A model generated the notes under the pieces. The model saw nothing but the letters and a program-made list of their open reading frames with translations. It had not been told where the DNA came from and did not search any database. Shown here in pieces: positions 33,901-44,207 of a stretch of 64,000 nt of DNA (position 1 is its first letter; the number at the start of each line of letters is the position of its first letter). Both the position numbers and the translations under genes were made by a program. Origin of the DNA: Melanopsichium pennsylvanicum (taxonomy: Eukaryota; Basidiomycota; Ustilaginomycetes; Ustilaginales); the NCBI GenBank assembly GCA_900208305.1, contig OAPG01000006.1, forward strand, positions 900,127 through 964,126, in the 5' to 3' direction.

Positions 33901-34292
33901 TATCGGCGGTGGAAGCAGAATTCGTGGCAGCATCAGACGCGGCGAGGGAGGCATTATTTTTCAAATATTTGCTGCGAGATTTGGGGGTTTCCGAAGAAAA
34001 ACCGTTAATGTTGACCGATAGCATGGGATGCGTCCAAGTCAGCAAAGACGCGGCGAAACATTGGAAACTCAAACACATTGATACTCGGTACCATTTCATT
34101 AGGGATAATGTGCAATCCGGATCGCTGGAAATCAAGCATATCAGGACCGAAGAAAATTTGGCGGACATGTTGACCAAACCAGTACCAAAGGCAATCATTA
34201 TGCGAACGTGTAACGGGATAAATATGGTACGGCCGGCGAGGGGGGGAGTTGAAGATATTGCGCCGACCGAATTAGATGGGCAGATGAATTAA
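30995..34292 (+). CDS. copia Pol (protease, integrase, reverse transcriptase, RNase H), frameshifted
   Basis: Open in the Gag frame directly after the UAG. Protease active site VDSGAS at 31052; integrase zinc finger (HERLGHPGRDKA...CHEC) and DDE core (DLITDL, RSDNGGEW, then NGRVERMNRTL) at about 31490-32020; reverse transcriptase from about 32700 (KARLVARGFTQQQGIDYDE; YVDDMLIIS at about 33280). The frame then runs to a stop at 33751, but RNase H coding (VGQLLWVSNTVRPDISFAGG onward, YTDANWAS, SLSAVEAEF) is in the next frame, from about 33560 to TAA at 34292. The switch lies at GGGGAAAAAA, 33551-33560. Nearly all catalytic residues are present, so only the UAG and this indel separate it from an intact element. 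Confidence 0.92.
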
Positions 34293-34582
34293 GGCATGAG
34301 GCGAATAAAGCTGAATGCGGACAAAGCGAAGAAACTGAAGGCGATGATGAATGTCAGGGGTTCGAGCCCCCTATTGGGAGCCATGAATGTCAGGGGTTCG
34401 AGCCCCTGACATTAATAAGAGGGAAATATTGTAATACGTGTATAGCGAACGATACTTGACAAGATTACCCTGTCTTTGCCGAATTTTGGGGGCCGCGACG
34501 AAGGTATATAAACCCGAAGATTCAGCATGTAAATAGTCAGAAAAATTAAGCAAATAAGAACCAAGAATAACAACCTTCAACT
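34247..34582 (+). repeat. 3' LTR of the copia element
   Basis: Same 336 bases as the 5' LTR, shifted by 4638. The pol frame ends inside it at 34292. It lies 431 bases upstream of the MLRQ start codon and its TATA box (34505-34512) points toward that gene. Confidence 0.96.
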
Positions 34583-34587
34583 AATTC

Positions 34588-35012
34588 AACAGTAGGAAAG
34601 TCTGCTCCACATTTTCGAAAAATTGCATGAGAGCCAGGTCTGTGAGTAAAGTATGTGTGTAAATTTTGTAAGCGCGGGTGTGAATCATGTTACTTTTGAT
34701 TCGGGCGAAAAGCTTCAAAGTTTGAAAGAATTAGGAGATCTAACATGGTGGGTGGGGATGAAAAGGTTTTCGGTTCCGAAAACCGGTCAAAAACGGGGAA
34801 TTCGAAATGAATCCAACATGTAGTGTGGCAACCAATTCCGTGCGAGTGCGAGTGCGAGTGCGCTACTGCCAATTGGAATGCGAGCAAGAGAGGTTGATGA
34901 ATGATGCGATTCCCCATCAACACCATCACATTCTCTCTTTCTTCATTACCCTTATTTTGTTGGATCCCAAATCGTACATCCTCACACACACACGCAAACA
35001 AACACATTCAAA
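34588..35012. promoter_or_regulatory. Upstream region of the MLRQ gene
   Basis: Between the copia target duplication and the MLRQ start. Contains a GTGCGA hexanucleotide run (34839-34862) and CACA-rich leader. No TATA box evident. Confidence 0.5.
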
Positions 35013-35756
35013 ATGGCAGGTCCAGCAGCTCAGGCAGCCAAGAACAAGGCTCGTCAAATCTTCATGAAGAACTGGTTCGTTTCACAATCCACCATGACTG
35101 TAACAATGGCATCGGACCATAGTATTGATTTTGTATTATTATTATTATTATTATTATGATGATGATGATGATGATTTGGTTTTGGTTGAATCTTGGTTGG
35201 ATAGGTACGCACCTGAAGTTCTTCCCATCTACGTTATTACTGGTCTCGCTGCAGGTGGTGCCACTTGGTAAGTTATGCATTTCCTCACGTATCCACAAAC
35301 TATCTTTCAAACCACAATTCACGCCGTAGGAACATCCGATCAGGCTATTCGCACGCCATACACACATACACACACTCAACACACATTCTGCAGTGCTGCT
35401 ATCTCTGCCTTAGCCTTGGAAGCACATGATATGCTCATTCAAATCACACCACTTAGACCAACTCGTAGACCACTTTTCAACTGCCACGTTTTCTCTTACC
35501 TTTACTATCGCTCTTTTTCATAACATTCGGACGTACTCATCACAACTTTTTTTTCTTCTTTTTTTGTTCTCGTTGGTTGTTGGGCAATAATGTTAATGAT
35601 GATAGGTACTTGACCCGACTTGCACGTGGACCAGACGTGATTTGGGATCGTAAAAACAATCCTACTCCTTGGAACAATGTTGAACCTGGTACAAACACCA
35701 AAATGATGTCGGTCAATCAGCAATTTGATAAACAGTACAAGCGCGATCGTCTTTAA
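35013..35756 (+). CDS. NADH-ubiquinone oxidoreductase MLRQ/B12D-type subunit (three exons)
   Basis: Small inner-membrane protein of the respiratory chain (MLRQ/NDUFA4, B12D family). Exons 35013-35074, 35205-35267 and 35606-35756 join to 91 residues; both introns split a TGG codon in the same way (TG|G), each followed by Tyr. The protein has a short basic N-terminus (MAGPAAQAAKNKARQIFMKN), one membrane helix (VLPIYVITGLAAGGATWYL) and a conserved tail with GPDVIWDRKNNPTPWNN and MMSVNQQFDK. Intron 1 (130 bases) has a GTTCGT donor and carries (ATT)n followed by (GAT)n. Intron 2 is 338 bases. No single long reading frame exists; the gene is visible only after splicing. The association with complex I or complex IV differs between studies of the family. 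Confidence 0.88.
35133..35174 (+). repeat. Intronic ATT and GAT microsatellites
   Basis: About eight ATT units (35133-35156) run directly into six GAT units (35157-35174) inside intron 1 of the MLRQ gene. Confidence 0.85.
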
Positions 35757-36164
35757 AAAAAAACCCCTCTTTTTTTTCCTTGTATCAAGGTTGGCTTTTG
35801 TAATTCAATCATCTCTGGTGGAATCGCGTTTTTTTTTTTTTTGTCTTTGATGTGTGTGTGTTTTGGTGATTTTGAGAGACTACTGTATGAGTTGGTGACT
35901 AGATGCCATGGGATAAACAACAGATAATAATAATGAGAGGTGTCTTACATTGCGCTCATATGATACAAACTCAAATGAAACTAGGGTTAAGTTGGTCATT
36001 TGCATTAAAAGAATGATATTCTATTTGTAAAACATTCCCTCATTTGAGAAAGGAAGCAAGAGAAAAATGTAGTAGTAGAATGGAGAGCGAGTCACTTCAA
36101 GGTGTTTTTCTTTTTTTTTCTAAGGGTTATTTTGTACGTTCCTTTGTATGGGTTCTAGGTAGGA
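35757..36164. other. Intergenic region between convergent genes
   Basis: 3' flanks of the MLRQ and glutamate dehydrogenase genes with several short poly-T runs. Nothing else seen. Confidence 0.5.
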
Positions 36165-37529
36165 TTAAAACCAATCACCATGTTCTCTCATAGCATCAGC
36201 CACCTTTTTGAAACCTGCAATGTTAGCACCACCTACCAAACTTGGCAAGTTTTGTGCCACATTATCACCTTTAGCTGGGAAGTTTTTACCAGTTTCAAAA
36301 CAGTTTTGGTATGCATTCTTCATAATATCCTTCAGCTTTTGATCCACCTCTTCATGTGACCATGTCAATCGAGCCGAATTTTGTGCCATTTCAAGTCCAC
36401 TCACTGCTACACCTCCCGAATTCGCAGCTTTACCAGGTCCATACCAACAAGCGTTAGAGCTAGTCAAACGTGAATTTTCAAAAACGTCAATGGCAGATTG
36501 GGTAAGTCCCATATTAGATCCTTCTGCAACGTATCTGCAACCAGCAGAGATTGCAAATTTGGCCTCTTGTTCGTTCAACTCATTCTGAGTTGCACATGGA
36601 AGTGCAACATCGTAAGAAGAGATAAGAGTCCAAGGTCGTTTATCTTGATGAAATTCCAGAGCACCAGAAGCGTCACCGAAAGACGAAAGTTCTCCACGGT
36701 TGTACTTGATCTGTGCAATCTTTGAAATCATTTCAGATGTAAATCCTTTACCTTGCTTAGCGATCAGAGAACCTTTGGAATCGGAAAGTGAAACAACCGT
36801 TCCACCAAGTTCAAGAACTTTGAGAGCTGCAAATTGAGCAACGTTACCCGAACCTGAAATCACAACTTTCTTACCCTTGAAACCATTCAAACTTTTTTCA
36901 ACATGGTTAATCATATGTTCAACGTAATAAATCAAACCATAACCAGTGGCTTCAGGACGAATGTTACTTCCACCCCAATCCATTGCTTTACCAGTGATCA
37001 CACCTGTCCATTCGTTCTTCAATTGTTTGTAAGTTCCAAAAACAAATCCAGCTTCTCTGGTTGAAAATCCAATATCTCCAGCAGGTACATCCGTATTAGG
37101 TCCAATATGTCTCTGCAACTCAGTAGCAAAAGCTTTACAAAACCTTCTCACTTCACCATCACTCTTACCCTTTGGGTTAAAATCACTTCCACCTTTACCT
37201 CCTCCAATGTTGAGTCCCGTTAGAGCATTTTTGAAAATCTGTTCAAATCCAAGGAATTTGAGAACAGACAAGTTGACAGTTTCATGAAGACGTAATCCAC
37301 CTTTGTAAGGACCCAAAGCAGAGTTGAATTGAACACGATATCCACGGTTGACCTGCGAAACGTGATTATCATCCTCCCAAACAACGCGGAATTGAATGAT
37401 TCGTTCGGGAATCTGAATGATTTCAAACGCTTTGTTGTATTCAGGGTTTTGTTCCAGGAATGGAGTAAGCGTGGTGGAGAGTTCGTTGAGCGCTTGCTCA
37501 AATTCGGGCTCGCTAGGTAGGTTGGACAT
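36165..37529 (-). CDS. GDH1: NADP-specific glutamate dehydrogenase
   Basis: Reductive amination of 2-oxoglutarate with ammonium and NADPH, the main ammonium-assimilating step; cytosolic hexamer. 454 residues, the normal fungal length, intronless, starting MSNLPSEPEFEQAL. The frame is open for 60 further codons upstream, but those read as an untranslated leader rich in Phe/Ser. Motifs: QFRVVWEDD, GPYKGGLRLHETVNLSVLKF with the substrate lysine, GGGKGGSDFNPKGKSD, PAGDIGFSTREAGF, GGSNIRPEATGYG, and the Rossmann motif SGSGNVAQFAALK. It ends AMREHGDWF. It is transcribed divergently from NAR1. Confidence 0.95.
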   Translation of the reverse strand: MSNLPSEPEFEQALNELSTTLTPFLEQNPEYNKAFEIIQIPERIIQFRVVWEDDNHVSQVNRGYRVQFNSALGPYKGGLRLHETVNLSVLKFLGFEQIFKNALTGLNIGGGKGGSDFNPKGKSDGEVRRFCKAFATELQRHIGPNTDVPAGDIGFSTREAGFVFGTYKQLKNEWTGVITGKAMDWGGSNIRPEATGYGLIYYVEHMINHVEKSLNGFKGKKVVISGSGNVAQFAALKVLELGGTVVSLSDSKGSLIAKQGKGFTSEMISKIAQIKYNRGELSSFGDASGALEFHQDKRPWTLISSYDVALPCATQNELNEQEAKFAISAGCRYVAEGSNMGLTQSAIDVFENSRLTSSNACWYGPGKAANSGGVAVSGLEMAQNSARLTWSHEEVDQKLKDIMKNAYQNCFETGKNFPAKGDNVAQNLPSLVGGANIAGFKKVADAMREHGDWF

Positions 37530-38432
37530 GGTCAATAAGTGGGTGATGGAGGCGGTTGTATGTAGTAGCGTTTGAGATGCGAGTTGATGTTTATTGTGAG
37601 AGAAGAAGAAAGGAAGAGATGATTCTAAAGATAAAGCAAGTGCGAGGAAAGAAAGAAAAAAAGTAGGTGCTTTATACGATGACAAAGTGTCTCTCTCACA
37701 CATACACACGCGGTACTGTATCGATCAACAAAACTTGTATAGGTCTAAGGGTGGGGGTTTGGCTCTTCACAAGACAAAATTTAGGGATTGAGCGGTGAGT
37801 CACATCATCAAACAAGTCATGAGTGAATAGCTGGTTGGAAATGAATCAAAGTATTCCACAGTGCGGGATGCAACGGAATCTGGGTTTTGATTTGATTTTT
37901 TTGACGGCGATCCAAGAAGAAACAAAGTGGAGACAAGGATTTGGCGATATATGATTCGTTGATACAACGTCAAAGATAAGGGAAAAGATCTTGAGCCATG
38001 TCCAATCACATGGTAAATTTACTGTACAAAGTAAGCCGTAGTATGCGAGTATGGTTTGTGCGATTCGCCGTGTCTGACGTCGTCGTCGTCGTCGTCGGTG
38101 CGTGATTTCCGCTTAATTCCAACCGAGCAATCCTTTCAAATCATAAACAAATCCTTCTCTTCAAATCGAATATGAAATTCAAAATTTCATTAAGAGAGTC
38201 AATTTTTTCTTTTGTTTATCATAATCAATTCATCTTTCTAACATTGCTACAAAACATCGATCTAACATCTTCCTTCCACTTTACTACAATTAATTGTGGC
38301 AAACAATTTTGAAATTCACCGAACATGATACCGAACTTACTCAGCCTTGAAATTCATATCGATCCTTTTATTGCACACTCATGATCACCATAACCTATCA
38401 TACATCATCCAAAGTCCACTACAACACACAAA
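37530..38432. promoter_or_regulatory. Divergent promoter region of GDH1 and NAR1
   Basis: 903 bases between two start codons. Contains CGTCGTCGT repeats (about 38078-38097) and an AT-rich stretch toward NAR1. No TATA box or binding site can be assigned with confidence. Confidence 0.5.
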
Positions 38433-41183
38433 ATGGCATTCTCAGGTGCTTTGACTTTAACGGATCTCAACGACTATCTCGGTCCATCACAAGCATGCAT
38501 CAAACCAGTCCAAGGTGCAGATACTCCCAACCATAATGTCACCACCACCATCGATCCCATCCATCCAGCCGCTTCCGCATCAACACAAATTGCAATCGAT
38601 CACGATGGATCCTATTACGAATCATTTCCTTCTTCTTCTACTTCTTCTGCTGTTGCGAGCACCAAACCTGACGATACGACCCAACCAAAACACAGAACAA
38701 AACTCGAAACCGCACAAATCTCACTCAATGATTGTCTGGCGTGCAGTGGTTGCGTAACGAGTGCAGAGAGCGTTTTGATCACCATGCAGAGTCACCAAGA
38801 ATTACGCAGAGCCGTCACAGAGATCAACGCCTCCGATCAACCCAAACTGCTCGTCGCGTCCATCAGCACTCAATCACTCGCTTCCTTGTCTGCAAACTAC
38901 ACTTTTCAACACCACCATCAACAGCACACATCGCCCAACAACCCAGCAGCTCAACCCCAAACTTCAACAACATCATCTTCTTCATCACCACAACAGTCAA
39001 AACCACCACTTCCACTACCAGTGCTCCTACATCGCATTTCTTACTTTCTCAAGACTGTTTTCAAGTTTGATCACGTATACGATACCACCTTTGCTCGTCA
39101 CATTACCCTCAAAGAGCATCAAAGAGAGTTTTTCCAACGTAGAGCAAACTCGTACAACCCTTCCAACACCAACACCAACCACCATGACTACACGCGTGCA
39201 CCCACACTCCCCATGCTCGCTAGTGCCTGTCCAGGCTGGATCTGTTACGCCGAAAAGACTCATCCAGAGCTTTTACCCTACATCTCCACCACAAAGTCGC
39301 CTCAGCAAGTCGCCGGTGTAATTGCAAAACGCTTTCTTCCACACAGAATCGGCTTGCTCTCCAACTCGCACTCTGCACAAACATCATCATCATCCATCCA
39401 GTCCACTAGATCATCCATCCAGTCCACTAGAATCTACCACGTCACTGTCATGCCTTGCTACGACAAGAAACTCGAAGCATCGCGTTCCGATTTCTACGAC
39501 GAAATCACAAACACCAAAGAAGTAGATTGCGCATTGACCACGGGCGAACTCGACAAGTTGATGTTGGACGAAAACTTTGATATTTGCACTCCCGTACCCG
39601 GCGAGCAACAAGCCCTGCAACAATCTTTCGCCGATCTTAGTCTTGAGCACGCTCTGAATGCATCTTTAAATCAAACTGCCCTTGACGATTCAGTCTCCGT
39701 CCTGCCGCACTTTCCTCAATTGCTCGATCAACCGGGTAGTAGCAGCGGTGGCTACCTTTTCAACCTTATGCGTGCTGTATGGCTCGATTGGATCTCGCAA
39801 CATTGGCAACAATTTCCTCAATCAGTACGCGATCAAGCCGTTTTGCCCAAACTCGACGTCCGCGTCATTCGTACCGCCGATTTTACAGAGTATGTCCTGC
39901 GAGCGCCTACGATCAAGTCGGAAGCACAATCACCACCGTCATCATCATCGTTTTCGAGCAGCAGCAGCAGCAGCAGCATCCTCTTCCGTGCGGCGCAATG
40001 CTATGGTTTCCGCAATCTGCAGAATCTCGTTCGCAAGTTGCAAAAGCAGACGGGCGTGCGCAATGCTCGAGGAGCAGCTGCAAGGTTGGTGGATTCGAAT
40101 GGTAATGCGGTGGTCAAGACAGGTACTGCAGGTCGTAATCGCGCTTCCGCAGCCAGAGCAAGGGTACGTGGAGTTGGTGGTATGATTAGGAGAGGTCGTG
40201 GAGTTGCTGCTGTTGAATCAGCGTTTGTCAACAAGAGTAGTCCGCTCAACCCAGATTCGGATGCAATAGCCTCGTTATCGAACAATCAGCTCAACACGGC
40301 GCATGAGGAGGAAGAGAGGGGTTACGATTACGTCGAAGTCATGGCTTGTCCCTCTGGATGTGTCAATGGTGGTGGTCAGATCCGACCTCCTACTCAAGCC
40401 GATGTTGTGACTAACCATTATGATGATATCACGACGAAAACGGATCCAGAAGGGTATACTCAAGGTGGTTGGGTGGTCGAACAGAGCAGCAGCAATGCAG
40501 CACAACCACAGCTGGAAGACGAGCTCGATTCCATGCTCAATAACAAGAGTTGTATAAACAAGTCGCAGCAGCAGCGTCACAACATTGATGGTGAGCATGT
40601 TGAAATTGATGGTGTAGATATGATGCAAGATGAAACCAAAGGAGAAAAACAGATCAAGGGATGGCAAGGTACAAGCAAAGAGTGGGTTCGACGCGTTGAA
40701 GAGGCGTATTGGCAAGGATCAAGGGTGGCTCATACCAATCTCAGTGCAAATGGTGAGGCGATGGGGGATGGTTCTGGTGCGTCTACACCCACATTGGTTA
40801 ATGCGAGTGGTGCGAATACTCCACTTTCGAATAGTCATTCCAAATCGATTCGGGTTCAAGATCATCAGAGGTTGCTCGAGTCTCTCGCCATTACTCAACA
40901 GAATTGGCCTAGAGACGAGAGCAACGTTGACTTGAAGATCAACAAAGTGTACAAAATTGGTAAGTCTGAGGAGGAAGAGGAGGAAGTTAAGATGGGTCAA
41001 GATACGATGGCCTATGCTGACATTTTGGCCGAATTGGTGGTGAGAGAGTTGTCCACACTTGGCTTGCCTGGTGGTAGTGTCAAATCCGAGGTGGAATTGA
41101 ATAGCGTTAGAGACAGGTTGTTTCGAACGCAGTACAGATCGGTACAGGATGAGACGGTTAATGGTCTTGCTGTTCAGTGGTAA
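38433..41183 (+). CDS. NAR1: Cytosolic Fe-S cluster assembly factor NAR1 (iron-only hydrogenase-like)
   Basis: Essential component of cytosolic iron-sulfur protein assembly, linking the scaffold to the CIA targeting complex. 916 residues, intronless, against about 500-600 in most fungi. N-terminal cluster cysteines: one in QACIKP and three in CLACSGCVTS. C-terminal cluster cysteines are found in ACPGWICYAEKTHPELLPY, VMPCYDKKLEASR and MACPSGCVNGGGQ. All eight expected cysteines are therefore present. The excess length is low-complexity insertion: Ser/Thr/Pro/Gln tracts at about 165-190, a poly-Ser tract at about 510-525, and a poorly conserved stretch after the last cysteines (about 670-830). 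The family's C-terminal tryptophan is retained as the last residue (VQW). Confidence 0.93.
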   Translation: MAFSGALTLTDLNDYLGPSQACIKPVQGADTPNHNVTTTIDPIHPAASASTQIAIDHDGSYYESFPSSSTSSAVASTKPDDTTQPKHRTKLETAQISLNDCLACSGCVTSAESVLITMQSHQELRRAVTEINASDQPKLLVASISTQSLASLSANYTFQHHHQQHTSPNNPAAQPQTSTTSSSSSPQQSKPPLPLPVLLHRISYFLKTVFKFDHVYDTTFARHITLKEHQREFFQRRANSYNPSNTNTNHHDYTRAPTLPMLASACPGWICYAEKTHPELLPYISTTKSPQQVAGVIAKRFLPHRIGLLSNSHSAQTSSSSIQSTRSSIQSTRIYHVTVMPCYDKKLEASRSDFYDEITNTKEVDCALTTGELDKLMLDENFDICTPVPGEQQALQQSFADLSLEHALNASLNQTALDDSVSVLPHFPQLLDQPGSSSGGYLFNLMRAVWLDWISQHWQQFPQSVRDQAVLPKLDVRVIRTADFTEYVLRAPTIKSEAQSPPSSSSFSSSSSSSSILFRAAQCYGFRNLQNLVRKLQKQTGVRNARGAAARLVDSNGNAVVKTGTAGRNRASAARARVRGVGGMIRRGRGVAAVESAFVNKSSPLNPDSDAIASLSNNQLNTAHEEEERGYDYVEVMACPSGCVNGGGQIRPPTQADVVTNHYDDITTKTDPEGYTQGGWVVEQSSSNAAQPQLEDELDSMLNNKSCINKSQQQRHNIDGEHVEIDGVDMMQDETKGEKQIKGWQGTSKEWVRRVEEAYWQGSRVAHTNLSANGEAMGDGSGASTPTLVNASGANTPLSNSHSKSIRVQDHQRLLESLAITQQNWPRDESNVDLKINKVYKIGKSEEEEEEVKMGQDTMAYADILAELVVRELSTLGLPGGSVKSEVELNSVRDRLFRTQYRSVQDETVNGLAVQW

Positions 41184-41869
41184 TAAATATTTTTTTTTTT
41201 TTTTTTTTTTTTTGTATGGGCAACAATTTTTGAGTGTTTGAGTATTGTTTTTTTTTTCTTTTCATGTTTTTTTTTTTGGGGTGTGATTGAAAATGATGCT
41301 TTCCAAAATAATAATAATTTTATGGATTCACGATGCATTGTAGGCTTAGCTGCAAGATGGATTGTGTTGATGATAGTTGTTTTTTTTTTTTTTTTTTTTC
41401 TTTTGCAATTTGAAAAAGGACAAATTCTGATGTGATACCATTTCCAACTCAATTTTTTTTTTTTTTTTTTTTTTACTGGTTTTGAACAACTTTGTTCAGA
41501 GCGCCCACACAGATGTTGTTACAACTTGCCACAATGCACAAGTGATGTTAGTACAAGTGTAAATGAAAATCCTGAAAAAAAAGCCTCCTAATTCATTTTG
41601 AGAAGCTGTGTTTGGGGACACATGTGCCAAAAACCCAAGTAAACTGGTTTGAGATACAATTTGTTACTTGGTTATGGAGGTTCCAATGAAACATGCAGGG
41701 TTGTATGTACATTTGTTTGAGGTTGGGTGAAATTGTACCAAGTCAACTAGTCACTGTGAACACAAGGTTCAGAGGTAATCCAGCCTGTTTGAATAATATA
41801 CAATCTTCATCTTGTACAAGTGTTCTTAATGCAACTGCTGGTCATGGTGCAAGACTTCTCCTGAGAGAA

Positions 41870-43039
41870 CAGGATCTGTTGTTGCTGTTGCTGATGGCTA
41901 CAGTTGAGGTTCTGCCCTACAGTTGAGGCGCTGTAGTGTCAGTAGAGGTGCTGACATTTTTGGTGATGTTCAACTACTTCATGCAAGGAGAACACAGACA
42001 CTTGATTGCTGCAATACCAAACAATTGCAGCAGCTGACAATATGCTAAATACAAGACTGGGTGTATGAATAGCAGAGTAGATGAGCACCGCTCCTCCACA
42101 ACCAAAACAACTATGTCCTTATATACTGTGGCTGTCCTGTCCCTTATCTCAATACTAGCTTCTCCAATTGCACTGTACGTGTTACAGGAAAATGCGAGAT
42201 CAGCAGTGAATGTGCCTTGCCGCCTGTCTCAATATGGATTGGCGGTCAGGTTTAATGAACACCAATCTTGATTCTGGTTGGCTCCATGGGCCAAACTGCG
42301 CCAGGAAAACCACTTGGTACACAGGAGGACTCCAGGAGCCTGGAGTAGGAGGTCAAAAGGACCAACCACGGTTTGGATGAGGGTTAGGAAGGCCCCGGCA
42401 GGCAAACTGGCAAGGACTAGCCGTACAAAAGGGTTACACATGCAGGATGTGGGTCAATGACCAGATGAGGTCAAGTGGGAGGATAACCAGTAGTCTGGAG
42501 ACTCTGGAACAGCCCCAGGGAAGAGGAGGGATATATACTGGGTGACCATTGAGCTCATCCACTCTATCATCTTATCAAGTACCAAAACGTATGCTCTAGC
42601 TCCACAAGCTCACTGTACGTTAACTATTCAAACTTGCAATTCAGCGTATTGCAAGCCTCTTGTGTATCTCCATTCAAGTTGGAGTACAAGACAGTCCAGT
42701 ACAATATGCCTCTGTTTGAGTTGGAGAGTGTTTGTCAGTACCAACGTTGATATCCTAGCATCCTGCTAGTTGTATCATGGGCGTTGCCGACACATATTCA
42801 GTGCAATACCTCCGTTGCCCAGGCAGTTGCTCACCCTTGCCAAGAGCGATGCGTTGTGTCATATCTGAGTGTGCCGTGCAACCTCTGAACGGGGTGACAA
42901 CAGCAGTAGCCGGGATAGGCATTAACAGGTCATTACGCCAAGTTCAATCAATTTCAGGTGTTGAATCACCATTAACGCCAAGGTCATTCTATATGGACTC
43001 ACCGCTAACAGTACGCAAACCTGGGCCCTGTACTTATCA
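41870..43039 (-). repeat. Decayed LTR, subtelomeric family, split by a nested LTR
   Basis: Read on the minus strand it starts TGATAAGTACAGGGCCC (43039 down) and, after removal of 42180-43010, continues through a GGAGGAGCGGTGCTCATC core (42080-42100) and CCTCAACTGTAG near 41910. It aligns along its length with the copies at 62816 and 63411. The outer end near 41870 is approximate. Probably a solo LTR of an unidentified retrotransposon. Confidence 0.7.
42180..43010 (+). mobile_element. Nested solo LTR (831 bp) with 5-bp target duplication
   Basis: Begins TGTTACAGG and ends CGCTAACA (5-bp terminal inverted repeat TGTTA/TAACA), flanked on both sides by GTACG (42175-42179 and 43011-43015). Removing it restores continuity of the surrounding LTR relic. 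It has a TATA-like GATATATAC near 42529. No coding sequence inside, so this is a recombined single LTR. Confidence 0.85.
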
Positions 43040-44207
43040 GTAACTGACAGCAGCTGGGCCACATACATGCTATCTTATATGCCTAGGCATTCCATACCAG
43101 ATGGAAGCCTAGTATCTTGTACTGAGGCCCTTGCTAGCCCCATTCCTTATCTGTTGCTTTTGGCGGATTTCTAACCAAGTTTGGCTAGAACTCCCTATCT
43201 TATTGGAAGTCAATAGGAGTTTTATCCAACTTGATGTTTTGCGCCCTGTAACAGCAAGCATGTGAAACTGACAGAGACTATGCACAAGACAAGGAAAGCA
43301 AAAGAAAAAGAACAAGGTGCTTTTACATGCCAGAGAAGGTGTCACAATGGAGGGGTGCGAGTGGAAATTGTGACTACAGTCAAGGTGCTGACAAATTGTT
43401 TGATAATACACTTCTCCTTGAATCAAAAAGGACTCAACCAATAAGTTGCTACAATACCATATATATATGATTGCAACTGCCAGACAAAATCTGAATCCTT
43501 CAAAAGACTGTGAAGTAGATTGGACAAGCACCAAAAACAAGTGAATGCTTGTGAATTCAGCTCCCCAGGACCTCCTTGTCAGTAAATTGTGTCCTTATCT
43601 TGGTGCAACTGTACAGTGGTGCTTATCAATGCTGACAACGACCATCAACACCTCAGCAGCAGACCAATTTTGTAGACCCAAGCCAGCATTTGGGCTTGCT
43701 TGTATCATGCCAGCCAGCTGTCTGTTCCCCTTTGCCAAGCATACCAATGTTATCCTAGACAATATCATTTGCTACCAACACAGTTGCAGTCAAAACACTA
43801 TAAAACCAATGGTTCGATTGCAAGCCCTTGTGAGATCCAACCAATTAAACCTCAGGTTTCATCCAATCTGACTCCCACTTCCAGGGACAATGCGTCACCA
43901 CTTGGTACACCATTTTTTCTTTATCAACATCACAGGACTGTATGGTAAATTCAACTTCAACACATCTCTCAATCAAATCTTGTCAAGCTCAATTAGTTGA
44001 GGTTTTCATCTCTGCACCTATCTCACAGGATTGTATTTTTTTTACAAATCCGTTCATTTGTATTGACAGAGAGAAAAGCATGTGTGTACCTTAAAGCAAA
44101 CCCTTCAGAGTGACATTTAATTGTCTCAGAGCCGCAAATCAGAGTTTTGAGCCTTGAGCTGTTGCAGTTGCGTCAGTAGCAATGCAGTTGGGAAGAATTT
44201 GGAGAAC

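Larger units (their letters stand above)
29609..34582 (+). mobile_element. Complete Ty1/copia LTR retrotransposon
   Basis: 4974-bp element bounded by direct 336-bp LTRs that I find identical throughout, flanked by the 5-bp target duplication AATTC (29604-29608 and 34583-34587). LTR ends form a perfect 8-bp inverted repeat (AGTTGAAG...CTTCAACT). Inside are a primer-binding site at 29945, gag, pol in copia order (protease, integrase, reverse transcriptase, RNase H) and a purine tract GAGGGGGGG at 34238-34246 just before the 3' LTR. Identical LTRs indicate a very recent insertion. Pol has an in-frame UAG at its start and a frameshift near 33551-33560, so this copy may be defective unless the latter is a sequence error. 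Confidence 0.97.
41184..44207. other. Repeat-rich intergenic region, CpG-depleted
   Basis: Starts with four long poly-T tracts (41190-41475). Positions 41517-41926 contain no CpG. Includes a minus-strand LTR relic (41870-43039) that is split by a younger solo LTR (42180-43010), then further CpG-poor DNA to about 44150. Short open frames here lack coding character. Confidence 0.7.
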
